Positions 1-12,500 of a stretch of 64,000 nt of DNA are shown here, one piece after another; the stretch's first letter is position 1, and every line of letters begins with the position of its first letter. Origin of the DNA: Eopsaltria australis (taxonomy: Eukaryota; Chordata; Aves; Passeriformes; Petroicidae); NCBI GenBank assembly GCA_034509425.1, contig JAVTVJ010011652.1, positions 1,193,001 to 1,257,000 of the forward strand, given 5' to 3'. The notes under the pieces are model-generated. The model worked only from the letters and a program-made list of their open reading frames with translations. It ran no database searches and was not told where the DNA came from. The translations under genes and the position numbers were made by a program.

Positions 1-832
1 AGGAAAGAAAGCTGTTTACTGCCATCCCTTGGCCATAATTAGAATGATTTGGTGCAGAATCCTTATTGCAAATCCAGCCAAATTCCCTGAATCCATAAAG
101 TAAATGGGAAGTTATTAAAGTGCTGAGCCAATGAGAAATCTATAGGGCATAAATTCAGGATTAACTGCTCTCCATAAACGAGATCCCACTGATACAAGAG
201 AAATAATTAAATTACATAAAGACCAGTTATTAAAAATGCTGACAGTTTTAGGATATCACAAGGAAAACCTTGAGAGGCAGGAAGTGCAGAATTCTGATCC
301 AAAGCCCAGGATATCATCCAAGTCCTTTCATTGACTTCTGAAAACTTTGACATGGTACCAATGTTCTGCACTGATTTTAATCTGAAGATATAAAACCAAG
401 TAATATGAGAACAGTAATATGAAAGGAGACACTTTCTATGTAAAGCCAACATCACAGCAAACATGACAGAGTTAACTGAAGTTTCTTCCAGCTTCAGTAT
501 TTTTTATTTTTATTCTTATAAAACACTTTTCTATTTGCTAGCAGTCATTATATATCTTGCATATCATCAAGTAATTGCATCCAATTATTAATAAGGACTG
601 AATACATATTGCCATATGCATGGAGTGCAACAAACATAAGATGGCATGTAAATATTCTGAAAATCTCAGCTCCAAGTGGTAAATTTGCTAATGGAGAATA
701 TTGTACATTCTGTCATAATCAAACATTCTTTTATTATCCAGTGATGTTCACATTTAGTGGGCATGCATATCATCTACAAGTTAAAAAGTGATTAATTAAA
801 GTCAGTGGTTTCTTTTATATTAATTATATATT
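1..832. other. AT-rich flank, no gene seen
   Basis: This stretch is AT-rich and has no ORF with recognisable domains and no repeat that I can name. It lies beyond the likely 3' end of KCNK18. By human synteny SLC18A2 would lie further left, but none of its coding sequence is visible. Confidence 0.5.
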
Positions 833-838
833 TTTATT
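833..838 (-). terminator. candidate KCNK18 poly(A) signal
   Basis: TTTATT on the plus strand reads AATAAA on the minus strand, about 1.07 kb after the KCNK18 stop. It is the first canonical hexamer I found downstream of the stop. Further copies lie nearby, at about 729 and 497-513, so the exact site used is a guess. Confidence 0.2.
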
Positions 839-1910
839 CTAAATTATTTAAATGAAAAGCTATTATTGACAATTCAAATTATTAATAATACAAGCAAAAT
901 CTTGAAGAAACAACAATATCCTCATCTTAATGTACTCCACAATTATATAACTACAGGGTCCTCCCCACATCCCAGTGAAACAGCTGGGCTTTTCCTTCTA
1001 CAGGTGGGTCAAGGAGCTCCCAGAAGTCGAGCAGTCTGTGCAGAGTGAAGTGTGGTTGAGGAGTGGGGACTTCTGGGGTCAGTGTTCAACACAAGCTCCT
1101 TCAGCAGCAGACCTGGAGCATCACTCCAGGACTGGAACCACTCCAGGCTTGCTGTTGCCTTCCCCAGGTACCACCAAGGAGCAGAATTTGCCATCAGCCC
1201 CTCAGTAGCTGGAGAGTGTGGGACATGGATTGACTCCAGGCTGAGTACAGACATGGTAAATCATGATGGAGCAGGAGTGGTTTCAGCCCTGAGCAGATGG
1301 ACAATTCTCTCACTGCTTTCTGGAGAGGTGACAAAAGTGGAAAAATGTGGTGTCCTTCATTTCCATGGAACATTTTCCTGTGCAAGGTGTGATGTTTGCC
1401 ACACACAGCAGCTGGGTCCTCACCTCTCCTCCCCAGCTCCCTCTGATGATGAGCAGATGGCAGCAGCAGGGTCACAGCTCAGCACAGCCACAGCCACAGC
1501 CACACTGTCCCTAGCTGCAGACAAGGTGGCAGGACAGGACCTGCCAGGAGATCTGGGCCTTGCTTGGACAAGTTCTGAAAACAAAATTCCTGAATTGGTT
1601 TGCTGTGGGAGAGGGGACAGAAAGGCTGCAGAGAGTCAGAGCTTTGCAAAATATATCATGGAGAACTGGCAGGGAGAGCCTTCAGCTTCTTCATCATGCA
1701 GCATCTTTGATTATTTAGGAGAAGGGACCCCTTTGGAAAGTAGTTCTTGGAGGTGCCTTCACCAAGAGCCTTCAGAGGTATTCAGCCATTTCACAGTCAT
1801 TTCTCAGAGAAAATCAGATGGCACCTGCCAGCCCAAGGCAGAAATGCACAGAAACAATTTCATCTCATTGCAGTGGCCAATGCTGACAAGTGAAGGAGAA
1901 ATGACTGCTC
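839..1910 (-). other. putative KCNK18 3' UTR
   Basis: The sequence lies between the KCNK18 stop codon and the first downstream AATAAA on the same strand. It is assigned by position only. An open frame on the opposite strand (1052-2008) runs through it but has no recognisable domain and overlaps the real exon 3 antisense. Confidence 0.3.
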
Positions 1911-2722
1911 TTATTTTGGGTATATCTTCTTTGATGGCACCTTTTTCTCTGCACAAAATGAAATCACCTTTTTATACAGAACAATTAAGCGGTCTTGGCC
2001 CAGCTTAAAAGCAATGAAGACAATTTCCATGCCAATCATGATGTAGAGGGAAAAAAACAAGAAAAACTTGGGATGCTCTAATTTTGTATCTCCAAATCCA
2101 ATAGTGGTCAAAGTGATAAAGCAGAAATAAAAGGCTTCCTGAAAATCCATATTTCTTTCCCAGTTTGGAAGAATAGCAGCTGCACAGGAGATGTACACAA
2201 AGATAACGAGCACCATTAATACAATGGGCACATCTAATTTTTCTAACTCTTTCCCTATTTTGTCGAAATTCTCGATTACTCTGGACACCGTCTTTTCCCT
2301 GGCTAGTTCAGGACATGAACTCCATCTCTCCATGCTTTTATTTCTTACTGGCTGTGTGTTTTCACTCTCCCTGGCAATTAACATTTCAAAAAGTTCCACG
2401 TTGCGATATTTGACCGGCCTCCTTTTCATTCCTGACTGATTTCTCAGCACTTCCATAATCGTCAGGGGCTCGTTGATGACTATTTTAGACTGTGCCCTGG
2501 ATTTCAGTTCATTGCTTTTGCTACATGTGGATCCAGAACAGAGCTTGGAGGCCAGAATTTTGTACTGCAGTTTCCTGAACTCGTTGTAAGACTTGGATAA
2601 GACAGTGGCAAGGATGTCTCCCATGTCTGTCAGGACCAAGAACATCAGAGGGATCCCAAATAGAGCATACAACATACAGAGATACTTCCCAATCCGTGTC
2701 ACAGGATAGGTGTTACCATAAC
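1911..2722 (-). CDS. KCNK18 coding exon 3 (last)
   Basis: This exon encodes residues 124-392 plus the last two bases of codon 123. It starts after a pyrimidine-rich acceptor ending TTCAAG, and its first residues YGN complete the GYG potassium filter. It carries TM2, the regulatory loop, TM3, the second pore loop and TM4, and ends at the stop codon at 1911-1913. Confidence 0.95.
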
Positions 2723-5700
2723 CTTGAACAGGAACAAGAAGGGGAAGAGAAGGGAAAGAGAGAGAGAGATGTGATACATAAAATCGCAGCAGAAAACTTT
2801 CCATAAATCCAATTTGGGCATTTATGTTTCCTTCCTCTAACATATTGGATATGAAACTCAAATTGTAAGTCAGTGCACTTCCATTATAGTGGGAGAAAAC
2901 ATTGGTATTACAGTAACTGCATTAAATTTTAACCATCATTTTTCTCCTCATCCCTCAGAAGACATTGAGTATTTCTCCTCTCCCTTCAAAAACACTGCTC
3001 TTTTCTAGATGAGTTTCTAGGCCAAGTACTTAGCCCGTGAGATTATCAGCTCATATGTTCAGGTGTGTTTTCCCTCATTTTCTTCATCCATTCATGTTTT
3101 CACTTGTGGCTGCCACAGCCTTTGGTCTGAACCCAGCCTCAGTCCCCACTTTGCTGTGAGGCACTGAAATACTATTTATTCTTGGTCACTCTGTTCCCCA
3201 CAGGCTAACTGGGAATGCTAATCTTTACTGTTGAAGCACTTGGGGGAGATTATTGTAGTTATTGCACAGAGCAATCTTATTTACTCTTTTTAAAATAGAT
3301 TTCTGTAGAAATATCTTGTACAGTTTCAAGGCTTAAAATTTATCCTGAGCTTAAATTCAGCTATCCAGAAATCTATCCTAGCTGAGCCACTAAGCAGCCT
3401 CCCCAGGCAAAGAAGAGGTGGCAGTTCGACCATCCAACTTCAGACTAGATGCCTCAATTCTCCCAAAAAATTCAAGGTAGAAAATTTAATTTCATCCTGA
3501 GGTGATTTATCTGTTCCTAGTGCTGCACATAGCAAACCCCTGCCATGGAAATAGCCACTTATTCTATCTATTAGCAGCAAATATTCCAGGCCTTCTTGAT
3601 CCCAAAACTTAGGCTGCAACTCAGGAAGACTCATCAATACTCAGTGCTGTGAAGGCAAAAAGAACTGGCAGTTTAGAAATAAATATGTTGGGTCAGAGTG
3701 TATGGGGACATTTGTCAAGTCCCACGTTAATGGAGGTGGGTAAATAAACCCAGGGAACACATTTCCAACAAATGGTTTTTCATCACTTTGCTGAAGTCAA
3801 AGTTTTCTGATAAAACATCCCCTTTCCAAAGTTCCTGGCTGCTGTGCTTGCCCCTGGAAATATTCACAGGGCTGAGGATTCTGATCACATCCCCAGTGTG
3901 TCTCTGACCACACAGACTTCTGCCTTCAAACTGCACGAAGCTGAGTTTGAACAGTCACCCATGAGATGAGAGCCTGAGATTTGAGCTGTGACACAGCACA
4001 CAAGAGCCCTGAGCGAGTACATCAGCTCTCACACTGATCCTTGGGTAGGATAAACTCTTTTTTAAGGTTCACTTTTTCTTTTACAGTAAGATGCACACCC
4101 ATGCTGGGATCTTGGGCATATCCTACTGCAGTGGAGAAATGTCTTTGCAATTTGATACAATGCTGTGGGAATATTTCCCATCCAGCTTTGATTATGACAA
4201 ATTTGGATAGACAGTGCCTGTACTTGCCAGCATTTGAGAAAGATTAACAAAGGGATAAATGTGGCTTTGGGAATGAGCATGAGAAGTTGTATTCAGCAAT
4301 GCAGAGGCAGCCAAAACCAGAGCAGATGTTTCTATTTGATCTAGGTCCTCCTTTGAAATATGAAATCAGAATGAAAGACTTCAGAGGTGTGACTTAAACA
4401 CTATCATGTGCTGTTAACCCAGAGAAATGTGAACACCGCCGTGGTTAATTACAGAGCCACAGATTAACAAAGCTGAATTAGACATAAGTGACTGGGAAGC
4501 AATTGAAAAACAATATATGCATTATGAATTACCTTTTCTGGAGAAGAAAAAATTACCCAAGAGAACACACAACAGTGAGAAGAAAACATTACCCAAGAGG
4601 ACACACAGCAGTGAGAAGTACAAGGTTTGACTGGAAAATGGAGCTTTTTTTTAGTTCAATGGCTCTGTACACGTCATATATGAATACATATTATAGTATA
4701 TATGCAGTGATGCAATTAATTAGTGTGTGCCATCACTAGATACTAAATTCTGACTTGTTTCTCTGACTCACCTATGCCTCTGCAGTCTGTGTTTGCAGAA
4801 CCACTTGCAGACTCATCATCAATACTCAGGAGAAAAATTCAAGGGGATTTGGGCTTTGGGTTTAGAAGGGATGTTTTTGTTTGCTTGGGGTGTTTTTAAT
4901 TCCCTGGAAGAAATGCATTAGAGAAAGCAGCAATGGGAATTGATTCTGAAGGGTGTCACTTTACCTCTGTACTTACCCACAGTTGTGAATACTGTGCAGC
5001 AAAAAAAGAGAGACCCAAAGAAAGTCCATCTGTCTTCTGGAATGATAAACCAGACTGGGTCAGCTGTGCTGAAAAGCTCACGGATGTCATCCTTAAACAT
5101 CTTCTCATTTTCTGTCACGTTATCTGTCACAGGCAGGAGGCACAGTGAGTGTTTGCAGACCACTACTCAGGGAGCAGCCAGCCTGTTCTTCCAGTGAAAT
5201 TTACTCCAGCTGAAGATTTGCTCATATTCTTTTAAAAGATAAAAATATTAAACTTCATACCCTTCCCTTTCAAGCCTCTCACCCCCACCTCTGAAAAAAT
5301 CAGGTGGGTTCAATGGCTTTGGTGAATAAAAATACAAGGAACAAATAAACCTAAATATAAAGAAGCAGGGTAAAATGATTGAATAATCAACTTTCTGCCT
5401 GAATGTCTTTTTTCATTTTGGACTTCTCAGGAGATTAGACTTCTTTTGGCCCAAAGACATTAAGAAATGTGGGGTCAACAGGGGGGAACCGATAAGCACC
5501 ACTTGCCCAGTGCCCCACTCTGAATCCCAGAGCCTGCAACCCTTATTCCTCCTCCCCATGGCTGAGCCTTGCTTGAAAGGACATTACTTACATGGTTTAA
5601 TAGCCTAAAACTGATCCTTGTGTCAGCACAGCTACCTGAGTGAAACTCTAAGCCCATGTACAAGCCCCACCACAAATCCAGGAGGATTTCTAGCCCTTCT

Positions 5701-6393
5701 TTTCTTCTCTACCCCCTCCATCAGCACCAGTGGATGTGGGGTACAGGACTGCACCTGCCTCCCTCTGAGCATCCCCATCACCAGAGGGCTGGGAGGGAAG
5801 CTCAGAGCAGGGAAGAGGGAGCTGGAGAAACTTTCTGAGAGAGGATTCAGCCCCCAGCAGAATGAAGGAAATACCACAGCAATCTCAGCTGCTCATTCAG
5901 GACCTGAGGTAACCTGGGCAAAAGGGAGAACTCAGGCACCTCAGGAAAACTCTTTCCAGGCAGGAACACAGGGACTGGGGAAGCTTGCAGTCAAAAAGCA
6001 CAGCTAAGCAAGAAAACAGCAGTCATTAGCTAGGCAGAGGGAAAATCCTGTTTGCAGGGTCACCTGCTAGTATTTTGAAGAATGTCTTCAAAACTAAAAA
6101 AAATCTCATTCAAAAAGCAAGAGAATGAGTAGCTCCCTGTACGGTCAAGTCATTTTGAAATTCCAGTACATACCTGATAACCTTCTGGCGAGGTAGGTCA
6201 GATTCTGCAGAAATTTTCTGTATTCTTCACTTACAGTGACCTCCCGGTTACCTTCAATGTGGGAAAACATGAGAGCCCCAAGAAAAGCATAGATGACAAG
6301 AGACAGAATGAAGCAGGCATGAGGAAACACTGCCCAAAATACTTTTTTACATGTCGTTTTACCTCGCAGAGGCTGTGCTGTTGCTGTTGCCAT
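1911..6393 (-). CDS. TRESK two-pore-domain potassium channel (KCNK18), three coding exons
   Basis: This gene encodes TRESK, a K2P background K+ channel of the plasma membrane, known mainly from sensory neurons. The coding parts are 6393-6174, 5123-4977 and 2722-1911, giving 392 residues (human about 384). TM1 is near residues 22-44. N-glycosylation sequons NLT (64) and NVT (75) lie in the first extracellular loop. The first filter TTVGYG is at 120-125, TM2 near 139-160, TM3 near 287-308, the second filter TTIGFG at 328-333 and TM4 near 341-362. The long cytosolic TM2-TM3 loop (about 125 residues) is typical of TRESK within the K2P family. The loop keeps a SSCPEL 14-3-3-type site (257-262). 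The mammalian calcineurin docking motif PxIxIT is degenerate (SKIVIN, 201-206). The start ATG has a good Kozak context (A at -3, G at +4). Both introns are phase 1, and the reading frame is intact throughout. The nearest gene is VAX1, in divergent orientation about 33 kb away, the same neighbour relation as in human. Confidence 0.96.
2723..4976 (-). other. KCNK18 intron 2
   Basis: The intron is about 2.25 kb, with donor GTAAGT (minus strand, at 4976) and an acceptor AG at 2724-2723 after a CT-rich tract at about 2735-2775. It splits the glycine codon of the first potassium filter (G|GT). Apart from a short 36-bp tandem duplication at 4541-4618, I see nothing else in it. Confidence 0.9.
4541..4618. 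repeat. 36-bp tandem duplication, about 2.2 copies
   Basis: Two adjacent 36-bp units (4541-4576 and 4577-4612) differ at only a few bases, and a partial third follows. Each unit contains ATTACCCAAGAG and ACACAC. It lies inside KCNK18 intron 2 and looks like a recent local duplication. Confidence 0.85.
4977..5123 (-). CDS. KCNK18 coding exon 2
   Basis: This 147-bp exon encodes residues 74-123. It holds the extracellular cap region, with an NVT glycosylation sequon, and the first pore helix (FFGSLFFCCTVFTTVG), closely resembling mammalian TRESK. The acceptor is CTGTGACAG|AT and the donor G|GTAAGT. Both junctions are phase 1 and join in frame to exons 1 and 3. Confidence 0.93.
5124..6173 (-). 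other. KCNK18 intron 1
   Basis: The intron is about 1.05 kb, running from donor GTATGT (6173-6168) to acceptor CAG (5126-5124). Open frames inside it, such as 5618-6007 on the plus strand, have no recognisable domains. No repeat or RNA gene was seen. Confidence 0.9.
6174..6393 (-). CDS. KCNK18 coding exon 1
   Basis: This exon encodes residues 1-73 plus one base of codon 74: a short cytosolic N-terminus with basic residues (K12, K16, K17), TM1 (about 22-44) with the IYAFLGALMFSHIE segment typical of K2P channels, and the start of the cap loop with the sequon NLT at residue 64. The ATG context is AGGATGG. The exon ends CAG|GTATGT. Confidence 0.94.
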
Positions 6394-6545
6394 CCTAAGC
6401 TCGCCTTTTTTTTTTTATATATGATTTTGTAGAGAAGACACAGCTTTTAGAAAGAAGGATGAGGATGTAAAAGCTTTTGCAGCCAAGAAAAGCTTCTCCT
6501 GTGAAAACAAGGATTGTTCTGCCTCAGGCTTTCAGATCACATGTC

Positions 6546-6551
6546 TTTATA
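6546..6551 (-). promoter_or_regulatory. candidate KCNK18 TATA box
   Basis: On the minus strand the sequence reads CTTATAAAG about 150 bases upstream of the KCNK18 ATG, which would put a start site near 6515-6520 and give a leader of about 125 bases. A second TATA-like stretch (ATATATAAA, 6414-6422) is too close to the ATG to be the main element. There is no CpG island here, consistent with a TATA-type, tissue-restricted promoter. Confidence 0.35.
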
Positions 6552-9500
6552 AGTGAAGATTGCACTACAGTCCCCACGGAAAAGGAGCACAACTAATCAA
6601 GCCCTGAAATTCTTCTCAGTTGACGCCACGCCACTCTATCCCTGAATTATTATTGATCAGCCAGCACTGTAATGCACATGGATTACCAGCTCCTATCAGC
6701 TTCCACTGCAGCCAACTCGTGCTTAAAGTTTCTTCTCCTGAACAGCAGTTTCCCATTGATAGAGCAGAAACACTTCCAGCTCCCAGGAGGGGAAATGTGC
6801 ACTGTAAGGGATGGAGCTCTTTCAGGATTTCTCCCAGAAACAAACAGGGAAATTTAAAATTAATCAAAAGAAGGCGATGGACTAATTGTCACCTCTGGGC
6901 AGGCTATAGAACAATTAATTTCTCTTTCAGAGGGCTTAAAGAATCTCTGTGCAGTCTTTGTAGAGAGGGTCTTTTGAATTTTAAATTCTTTTTCTCCCAA
7001 GCAAAACTAAAATAAAAGGAGTCAAGAAGGTTTTGCCTAATTCTCACTTGAATAAAATCTTCCTATATTAATAGACGTTTCAATTGTGAAATTCCCACTG
7101 ATCTTGGTAAGTAAAAACTGCAAGATTCAGTTCAGGGTTAGTGATCTTTGCAAACTATATGCAACTTTAAAAATAAAGCCTTTCTTTTCATCCATCACTC
7201 TAGAACATTTGGAGCAACAAGCAGTATCACTGCCCTTTGAAATGCTTGTAGTAGCAGTAAGGGGAGTTGGACTTTACAGAAAGAGGTGTTAAATATTTCA
7301 TCTCCAGGCATCTTTCATTAAAAATTGAAACAGTCTTGTGCAGCCAAGACCTACTGAGCTGCATATATGGAACATGGCTCCACGTCCACACAGAAATCCT
7401 ACATGGTTACAGTGATTTCTTCTAGGTCAAACTCTCAGCAAATTGGATCAGAAGATAGTTTATCTTCATCAGTGTGCAAGTCTCCAGTATAAAAAAGAGG
7501 CTTTTAGGGCTAAGACAAAAATAAGCCTGTGTGCTTGCTACTTTTCTGGTTATCTGCCTTGTTGGCTCAGTCTTGCTTTTTGGCAACAGATTTATAAATC
7601 CTCTTATTGCAGTAAATCTCAGTTTTATTTTTACCCCCACTGACCTGAAACACAGGGTTAAAAACTGCTAATGTTCCTAATTAGTCAACAGCAACAGAAC
7701 TTCCTGAGAGGTTGTACTTGGAGAGGATGAACACAGGTTTGGTGTTCTTTATGCTGGGAATAGTTACTGTAGGGACTAAAACATTGGACAGTTATTTGCT
7801 ACTGTCCAAATACATGGATTGCACACACCTGGAGCCGTCAAAGTGGTTCTGGTACCCTGCTCTCAGGCAACACAGCTAAAAAGTGGCAGAATTTCAAAAG
7901 CATCAAGGGTGGCTGAAAGTGTGGACAGCTTTCACACAAAGAACGACGGAGCAGTCATTGGCCAGGGGGAAAAATTGTGGCTGAGGAACTCTGTAACAGC
8001 AGTCTAAAGTCTCCCAGCTGTTCTGGAGAGAGCAGGTGAGGGATCAGCTCTCCAGCCTCTTCTGGAAGAAGAATTAAAAGCCATCGAACTAAGCAAGTAG
8101 AAAGGTGCTTCAAAACAAATAAAACAGGATTGTTTCTCACATACCTAGAAAATTCTTTGCCAAAGGATGTTGGATTTCCATACATAAAAGAGAATGCAGA
8201 GATGTTTAGAAGAACAGTCATGAACACTGACTACAAACCACACAGGGCTCAATAACCCCCCAGAACTGAAAATAGTTTGCAGCTGTAAAAATAAGATGGG
8301 GTACTGGGCCAAATGGGCCCCTTTCTGGGGCAACAAACATACACTGGTACTCTCAAGAAGTTTTTTACTGATCAGTATGGCAATTCTGATACGATTTGTC
8401 CTGCACAGTTTTTCATCTGCAACTCAGATATAAACATCTTTTCTACAAAGTGCTTTAAAATCTTCTCAGCCTCCTCCTACACACGGTACTGCAAAGTATT
8501 TAGCAATTCCCAGGGGCTTCTCAGCCATTTGCAGCATCAAGCTCTGAGCTTGTGACAACAAGAAAATTTAATAAAAATAAAACCAGAAATGGTTTTTACA
8601 TTATTTGCTTAATCTAAACCATTTCCCACTATTGCTGTATTACATATTTGAACTTAGTTGCTTAAAAGCAAATCCCACTAACCACAAGTTATTCCAAATT
8701 GAGTTACTGGTACTTGTATTGAGAGAGATTTCTGCAATACACATTTCCTATTCACATTAATGGACAGCAAACCTGCATTTGTCCCAACTTCCATTTCTTT
8801 GATTAGGGCAAATTTGAGTGCTCTGTAAGGTGCTGCTTGAAAGGGAAGTTTCTGACCACAGCTGCAAGGTTAAATAATTCCAGTAAAAATATACTTGCGA
8901 TGAAATTGCTATTTTATCTGATATTTCTGGATTACATAGGTTAAACCTAGAAGGTCATTGTTTGGACAGAGAGAAATGTTTTTCAATAATCAGTAAAACT
9001 CTCCCTGCATTAAATCATCTGCCACATGGCCAAAGACCTGGTGTGTTACCTCTTCTGTGAAACACCACTGGATTCTCCATTCTGTACTGACAAAGAGTGC
9101 AATGTCTTCATTTTTAAAGTTAAATCAAAGTGACCTGAAGGATGACAGGGCTTTTTAAATATAAATGGCAATGGACTAAATGGTTTGTTTTTATTTACAC
9201 CTGGCATTGATTCTGATGGGAATATTGTTGAGTAGAGGACTGAGACCTCAGCCTGGCAGTTCTTCACAACAGTGAGAATTAAAAATAATCCATTCAAGGT
9301 TGAATCTTTGCAAGGATCATGGAAGATTTGATCCATTGCCCTACTGTAGGCCCCTGGGAAGTATTTCCAGAATGCATTAATACACATAAGCTCCCCAAGA
9401 AAATGAATGTTTTGGTATAATGGTGATATCACCCCCAAACACCCCAAAACAGCAAAAAACAAGTGGCAGCAGTAGTTGCATTAAGAAAGCAATCTCAGGG

Positions 9501-12500
9501 CTGTTTAAGCATTATATTTGATCCCAAGACAGAAGGACACATCCCTCAAGGTCAGCTGGGGCCTGGTGTCAGTGAGGTTTCACTTTTAGCATCCTCAGCA
9601 CTTTCAAAGGACTCCTCCCTCCTCCCACCCACAATGGGTATCCCAATCCCTCCCACCCTTGGGGCTCTTTGAGGCCTGTCCCTGTGGGATTTCAGCCCAG
9701 GAGCAGTGCTGGCCCAAGCCCAGCCCCAACACAGACACATGACATTTGTGCAGCGCAAATACATCCAGACAGATGAGCCACGAGAGCTTTCCAGGCACTC
9801 TGCAAATCTTTTGCTCCTCACAGCCCCATATTCCCCAGGAACATGAATTCCCCTGGCACCTCCTGTTCTTACCACTGTGCCCTTACACCTCACACTGCTG
9901 GGATGGAGAGAGAAATGCAGTAGCTGGTGGTGTAGGGTGTGTTGGATACCCCAGGGAAGGTTTAGCTTTCTTTGTATCCATCTTTAAAAGTCTCAGCTTT
10001 TGCTTGAGTCAAGTGCTTGAGCTTGTAACCTCTGGGAATATTTGAGAGCACTCAGGACTAACATCCTGACACTACACAGAACGCTAAGTGGATTCAAAGA
10101 TGTCCAGGACTCTCACCCTGAATAGGAGAATTTCCTATTTCATTCTTTGTTCACACCAAAGCCAAGCAAGTGGTCCCATCACTCCACTTATGAGAGAAAA
10201 ACACTCTCAATATGCCCCAGGACCAACCAAGGCTTGGGTATTAGTTTCTATTCCTCCTCCTTTTTTTTAAAGAGGGATGAAGTCACATAGTTAGAAAACA
10301 CCTTTGGTGGGAATCTTTTTCACCTGGTAACTAATCACAGGACCAGTCTGTTCTCTCACAGACTAACCAGTCACTCAATCCCCTCTCCTCCACCCCCAAA
10401 TCATTGCCTGGGTAGAAAAACTCCACTTTGCCTTCCTCTTCCCCAAACCTGAGCAACCACAGCAGCCTGGAAGGAGCAGAGCTGCCCTCCAAATGAGGAA
10501 ATACTACCCTCCCTCCCTCGAGAACTCTTAACATCTTCTCTCTCCCAGAGCTTCACCCAGCAGCCAGGGGTGCAGCTCATCTGAAGGGTTTGGTAGATGC
10601 AAAACTGAGGTTTCCAGCACAGCAGAGCTCTGTCTCAGACACTTCTGCTCCTGCTGCTTTCTGAAACATGTGGTAAGTCAGAATACACTTGGGGCTGGGA
10701 GGAGAAGGTGCTCTAGACAGACAACACTCCTCCAGACCCTTTCTAAAGGGCCACAAGCAAAACCAAACTCAGTCAGGGTGGGGACAGCTTTGCAAACAAA
10801 ACCGCCTCGCTGCTCATTTCTTTCCTTTGAATGCTGTGGCACCATTTCAGGGTGCTGTAACAAGCAGAAAGGTTTGGTATCACCACGAGTCACAGTGCAG
10901 AAGCCCTGGGTTTCCAGATAAGCAAAGGGGATTACTGAGGTTCAGCTACAAGTCTTATGCCAAAGTCTTTACTGAGTTAATGTAGTGAACGTAATGCTGG
11001 TATAGTGGAGACTATCTCAGCACAGTAGCTCATTTTAAGGCAAACAAGCTCCCTGTAGAGAGATCAGAAAGCTGCTTCTTAGGAATTTAATTAACATTGG
11101 AGTATGTGAGATTATATGCTGCATGAAAGCTAAGCATCATGATTCATGTCAACAGAGCAATTTTGCACTTGTTTGAACTGGCAAAAAACCCATGTAGATT
11201 CACGATGACAAGTCTGCTTTGCTCTTAAAAAAATGCTTATTCTTTATTATTAATAATGTGGCAGCATAGGTATATAAGCAAGTTAAAAGAGGTGAATCTA
11301 AAACCCCAAATACAGACACAAACTTTCAGCCATAAATATCCACAAGCATCCACGTGAGACTGTCCCTGTGACTGGCACAGACCCTCTCAGCCATCAGCAT
11401 GCAAAATACTAATGAAAAAAACAAATCTAATGATCTTATTTCCAATGTCACACACAAGTTCAGCCAAAGAGAACACAGATAAAAAGTCATCCTTTGCAGG
11501 CTGCAGTGTTGGCCAGGTGTTAGGGATAACATCGAGGTCAAATGTGCATCTGGAAGAGCTCCGAGGTCATTAAGGACTGTAAATCCCCAAAGCACCCTGC
11601 TTACAGTATTTCATCCACAGCACTTTATAAACCACAGGCAGGAGTCTGTAAGATGCCCACAATCAGACACCTCTTTCTGCCTCCTCTCCCTGGCAATCAG
11701 CCTGGGCACAGTCTCATGTCAGTGGCTCAGAGTTTCTTGAGTGTCAGGCTGAATTTTCCATCACTTGTTTTCATCCCAATTTTCCTAATGACACTAAGCA
11801 ATTTCTCTTCCCCTTTTGTGTAAAGTAATCTTAGAAGAGTTTTAACTCCATTATCCTACCACTCATTAGTCATTGTGGATTTGAGGGGTGGAAGACACTT
11901 TCACAGATGGGTGTGCCTTGGGACAACATTGAGTGGACACTTGCCTTCAAATTTCTTTCAATTCTGCTGATTTCCTTTAGCTCTGAGCAGGAATGCATGA
12001 ACTTTTCAAATCCTGTCCCACCCATTTCAGCTAATAAACCATTAATTGCTTATCCTTTGAATGTTTCAGCAATCATGGGAGTAGCTCTTAAATGTTTTTT
12101 AGTGACTCAGTAAACAACATTTTGCCACCTTAGTGGGGGACACTCTTTCAGGTTCTGGGCTCATGTAGCTTCACCTATTTAATGAGTTTAAAGCATAATT
12201 CCTCATTCTCGTAATTCCATAATGATGTGATCCTGCCTGGGTTGATGAGCAAGGCCACACTATGAAAGCACCTTCTGCAAAATATCTTGGGTTGGGAAAA
12301 AAATGCATGCAAAACTTCCCACCTTTTCAGAGGAATGTCTTATAAAAACTGAGTGTGGAATGAAGTCTCTTCTTCCACTTTTCTCCATAAGGAAAAATCT
12401 TGTAGCACTTCTGAACGAGCCATCTGGACCACCAAGTGCAATGAACCCTGCGGATTCTCCTGGGGAATGCGGGCTCTTCCCGAGACTGCCTGGCACCCAG

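Noticed and set aside
1052..2008. 318-residue open frame on the plus strand
   Set aside because: It overlaps the true KCNK18 exon 3 antisense, has no recognisable domain and shows no exon-like borders. It is likely chance openness.
9046..9462. 138-codon minus-strand frame starting MFFAVLGCLG
   Set aside because: No family resemblance, no splice signals in support, and an AT-typical composition.
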